The notes below the pieces were generated by a model. The model saw nothing but the letters and a program-made list of their open reading frames with translations. It ran no database searches and had not been told where the DNA came from. A stretch of 64,000 nt of DNA from Chryseobacterium senegalense (GTDB lineage: Bacteria > Bacteroidota > Bacteroidia > Flavobacteriales > Weeksellaceae), in contig CYUH01000015.1 of the NCBI GenBank assembly GCA_001403755.1, positions 1,156,589 to 1,220,588 on the forward strand, in the 5' to 3' direction. Of this stretch, positions 61,842-64,000 are shown piece by piece. The translations under genes and the position numbers were made by a program. Position 1 is the first letter of the stretch. The number at the start of each line of letters is the position of its first letter.

Positions 61842-64000
61842 TTAAAAAGGATAACCAATCGCAATATTCAAAACTAAATTTTGTCGACGCCAATCTTTAT
61901 TTCCAAAATCGATTTTATCGAACATCCAACGATCATTTTTCTCGTAGTAAGGTACCCGCAACGGCATAGCCAAATCGAGACGAAGAAGCAGAATAGAAAA
62001 ATCTAAACGCAGTCCAACGCCCGCTCCTACCGCCATTTCGCTTAGCCAATCTTTAGAAAATTTCGCTCCTGGGCGCGTTGCATCTTCGTTGACCAGCCAT
62101 ACATTTCCTGCATCGGCAAAAACACCTATATTCAAGAATTTATAAATATTGGCGCGATATTCCAGATTGGTTTCCAACTTAATATCGCCGGCTTGATCGA
62201 AAAACAATTGGCCGGTTTGCGTCCGCGGATCATAACTACCAGGACCTAAAGTTCTCGCTCGAAATGCTCGAATACTGTTGCTACCTCCGGAAAAGAATTG
62301 TCGGGAAAACGGAACCGTGAGCGAATTTCCGTATGGATACGCAATTCCAGCAATTACTCGCGCGGCAACACTTTGTTTAGTGGAAAGTTGATGGTAAAAT
62401 CTAAAATCGTTTTCCATTTTAGCATATTGGCTGAATGGTACACCGAAAATCTGCTTTTCCTTGCCTGCCTTAGCATTAGCTCCGGAGATTAAGCCTGTGA
62501 GATTTCCCGCCAAATCAACGTAACCGCGATAGTACATCGTGTTGGTTTTAGGCAACATCGTATTGGTATAGGTGTAAGAATAAGTAGGTCCGTAAATTAA
62601 TTGCTTCTGAATTGCCTGCTGCAAATAAGGTTTGTCCTGAATATAATTTTGGTAAACTTCGGTCACATTTTCAGGTGCTACCAACGTAACATCGAGCAAT
62701 TTCAATTCATGTTCCTTTCGGATATTTTCTTTCCACATATATCCAAACGATGCATTGAAATTGTGCAAAGTGTACCATTTGCTGCGGCTGACATATTCAT
62801 AACCGATTTCGGCATTGGTACGCGGAACAAATGCGCTTGAGGATTGAAATTTAAAAGGCGCTAACAATCTTGGAACCGACAATTGAACATTCGCGCCCGC
62901 CCGATAGATATTGCCTTCTCCTCGTTCGTAGGCAGAAGATCTCCCACCCATCTGCATATCAAAAGAACCGAAAACAGATGCCTTCAATTGTTCCGCACCT
63001 CGGAAAATATTTCGATGGGTCCAATTGAGATTGAGTTCTGAACCTGCATAATTTGCCGAATTGGTTTTCCCCAAAGCTTCCACTCTTAAAGACTGAAATT
63101 CCTTAGGAGTAAGCAGGTAATAGGCATCAAATTTATTTTTTAAACTATCAGAAATTACAAATTCATTTTTTACGAATTTGAAAACTCCAAGACTGATCAA
63201 TCGGTTCAAAGTCAAATTATGATCCGCACGATTGTAAATGTCGCCTTTTTTAAAATATAGCGCCCTTTCAAACATGACCGGACGAAATTTTTTCTTGGGA
63301 TCGACATAATAAAAATCCTTGTAAGCTTCTATGGAATCTATATTTACAGGGATTTTATATACATTTTCTTTCACATCGCGTAGGTTGTAATCGGCATAGA
63401 CAATCACATTATTAATGCTGAATTGTTTCTTGGCCAGTTCCGGCGTTTCTTCTTTCAATTTTACAGCAAGTTCGACCTCCGGCTTGTTGGTAACGGTGCT
63501 GTCGGCTTGAACAATGATATTATCCGGATGAAAGTAATAAAAACCATTTTCCTTCATCCGATTATCAATTCTTTCACGTTCAGCTTTGATGACATCGAGG
63601 TCGAAAGGTTTCCCTTTTTTCAGTAATGTTTGATCTTTTACCAATTGAATTTCACGGTTAATTTTGGTGCTATCTTCCGGAAATTTCACATCGCTGATAA
63701 GATATCTTGCGCCGGTTTTCACATCATAAACTACTTTTGCAGTTTTCCCATTGATAATAGTATCATACTGTGCTTTCGCATTGAAATACCCTTTATTTTC
63801 AGAATAATTCTCAATGATATCTTTGTTAAATTCGCGGTCTACATCGCCCAAAAGAACAGGTTTCTGTCCCACTTTATTTTTCAGCCAGTTGGTAATTCCT
63901 TTGTCTTTTTTGGGTTCCGGAGTAATATTGTAAATCCAAACACGTGGACGCAAACCCAAAATCGAAGAATTGGGTTTGGGGGTAAGATTATCCTCCAAAC
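61842..64000 (-). CDS. BamA/TamA-family outer-membrane assembly protein (TamL-like), N-terminus cut
   Basis: About 718 residues are visible; the frame runs off the right edge of the window, so the N-terminus is missing. It has a POTRA-containing periplasmic part (about 40-330: DVDREFNKDIIENYSENKGYFNAKAQYDTI, KGKPFDLDVIKAERERIDNRMKENGFYYF, RADHNLTLNRLISLGVFKFVKNEF), then a 16-strand BamA-type barrel with the loop-6 VRGF/IRGY-like motif SNSIRAFRARTLGPGSY, and a terminal phenylalanine (IAIGYPF). The opening LGLRPRVWIYNI is typical of the Bacteroidota TamL lipoprotein group, which with TamB handles envelope protein/lipid assembly. tamB would be expected next to it outside the window. Confidence 0.92.
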   Translation of the reverse strand, partial: LEDNLTPKPNSSILGLRPRVWIYNITPEPKKDKGITNWLKNKVGQKPVLLGDVDREFNKDIIENYSENKGYFNAKAQYDTIINGKTAKVVYDVKTGARYLISDVKFPEDSTKINREIQLVKDQTLLKKGKPFDLDVIKAERERIDNRMKENGFYYFHPDNIIVQADSTVTNKPEVELAVKLKEETPELAKKQFSINNVIVYADYNLRDVKENVYKIPVNIDSIEAYKDFYYVDPKKKFRPVMFERALYFKKGDIYNRADHNLTLNRLISLGVFKFVKNEFVISDSLKNKFDAYYLLTPKEFQSLRVEALGKTNSANYAGSELNLNWTHRNIFRGAEQLKASVFGSFDMQMGGRSSAYERGEGNIYRAGANVQLSVPRLLAPFKFQSSSAFVPRTNAEIGYEYVSRSKWYTLHNFNASFGYMWKENIRKEHELKLLDVTLVAPENVTEVYQNYIQDKPYLQQAIQKQLIYGPTYSYTYTNTMLPKTNTMYYRGYVDLAGNLTGLISGANAKAGKEKQIFGVPFSQYAKMENDFRFYHQLSTKQSVAARVIAGIAYPYGNSLTVPFSRQFFSGGSNSIRAFRARTLGPGSYDPRTQTGQLFFDQAGDIKLETNLEYRANIYKFLNIGVFADAGNVWLVNEDATRPGAKFSKDWLSEMAVGAGVGLRLDFSILLLRLDLAMPLRVPYYEKNDRWMFDKIDFGNKDWRRQNLVLNIAIGYPF

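Overview
The window reads as a chromosomal segment of a low-GC Bacteroidota, class Flavobacteriia, most like the Chryseobacterium/Kaistella group. Four secreted proteins carry type IX secretion (T9SS) sorting domains, there is a TamL-type BamA homologue and a fused E1 alpha/beta 2-oxoacid dehydrogenase, and about twenty genes are preceded by the Bacteroidota promoter element TAnnTTTG (three times with an ideal TTTG 19 bp upstream). Shine-Dalgarno sequences are largely absent. I see no phage, IS element, CRISPR array or classical defence island. Gene order is that of an ordinary chromosome with some accessory operons.

Layout. 0-4 kb: a VOC/SRPBCC gene trio, an ECF-like sigma factor with two small membrane proteins, a membrane-anchored J-domain protein and an unlisted 50-residue Lys/Cys-rich protein. 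4-14 kb: gcvP, a T9SS cargo, dGTPase, an SPFH protein, a DUF962 protein with an amino-acid permease, and a lipoprotein esterase. 14-23 kb: a large T9SS type B protein, then a two-gene operon of a 987-residue TPR protein and an outer-membrane barrel, and tRNA-Arg(UCG). 23-26 kb: a nitroreductase-ohrR-ohr peroxide operon with a recognisable OhrR-type operator, and a transaldolase. 26-31 kb: the most interesting locus, an operon of exported ankyrin protein, DUF2271 protein with an ApbE-type FMN attachment motif, a PepSY/flavodoxin/FNR membrane reductase and ApbE. This looks like a complete flavin-based electron export chain. 31-34 kb: a stand-alone MnmA-type C-terminal domain protein, a secreted nuclease and a candidate small RNA.

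34-64 kb is mostly housekeeping: K+ channel, Nif3 plus a coiled-coil partner that has lost all its zinc-ribbon cysteines, aminotransferase, RsmG, an AddB-like nuclease, SDR, SlyD, topoisomerase III, LigA operon, ammonium transporter, E1 alpha/beta, acyl-CoA dehydrogenase, a NUDIX-type regulator, DoxX, Era, HAD-Map-methyltransferase operon, acyl-ACP desaturase and TamL (cut by the window end).

Several apparent long reading frames start inside promoters or terminators. I moved those starts downstream and state the reason in each entry. Four genes have the -7 box only 4-6 nt before the start codon, suggesting leaderless or nearly leaderless mRNAs.
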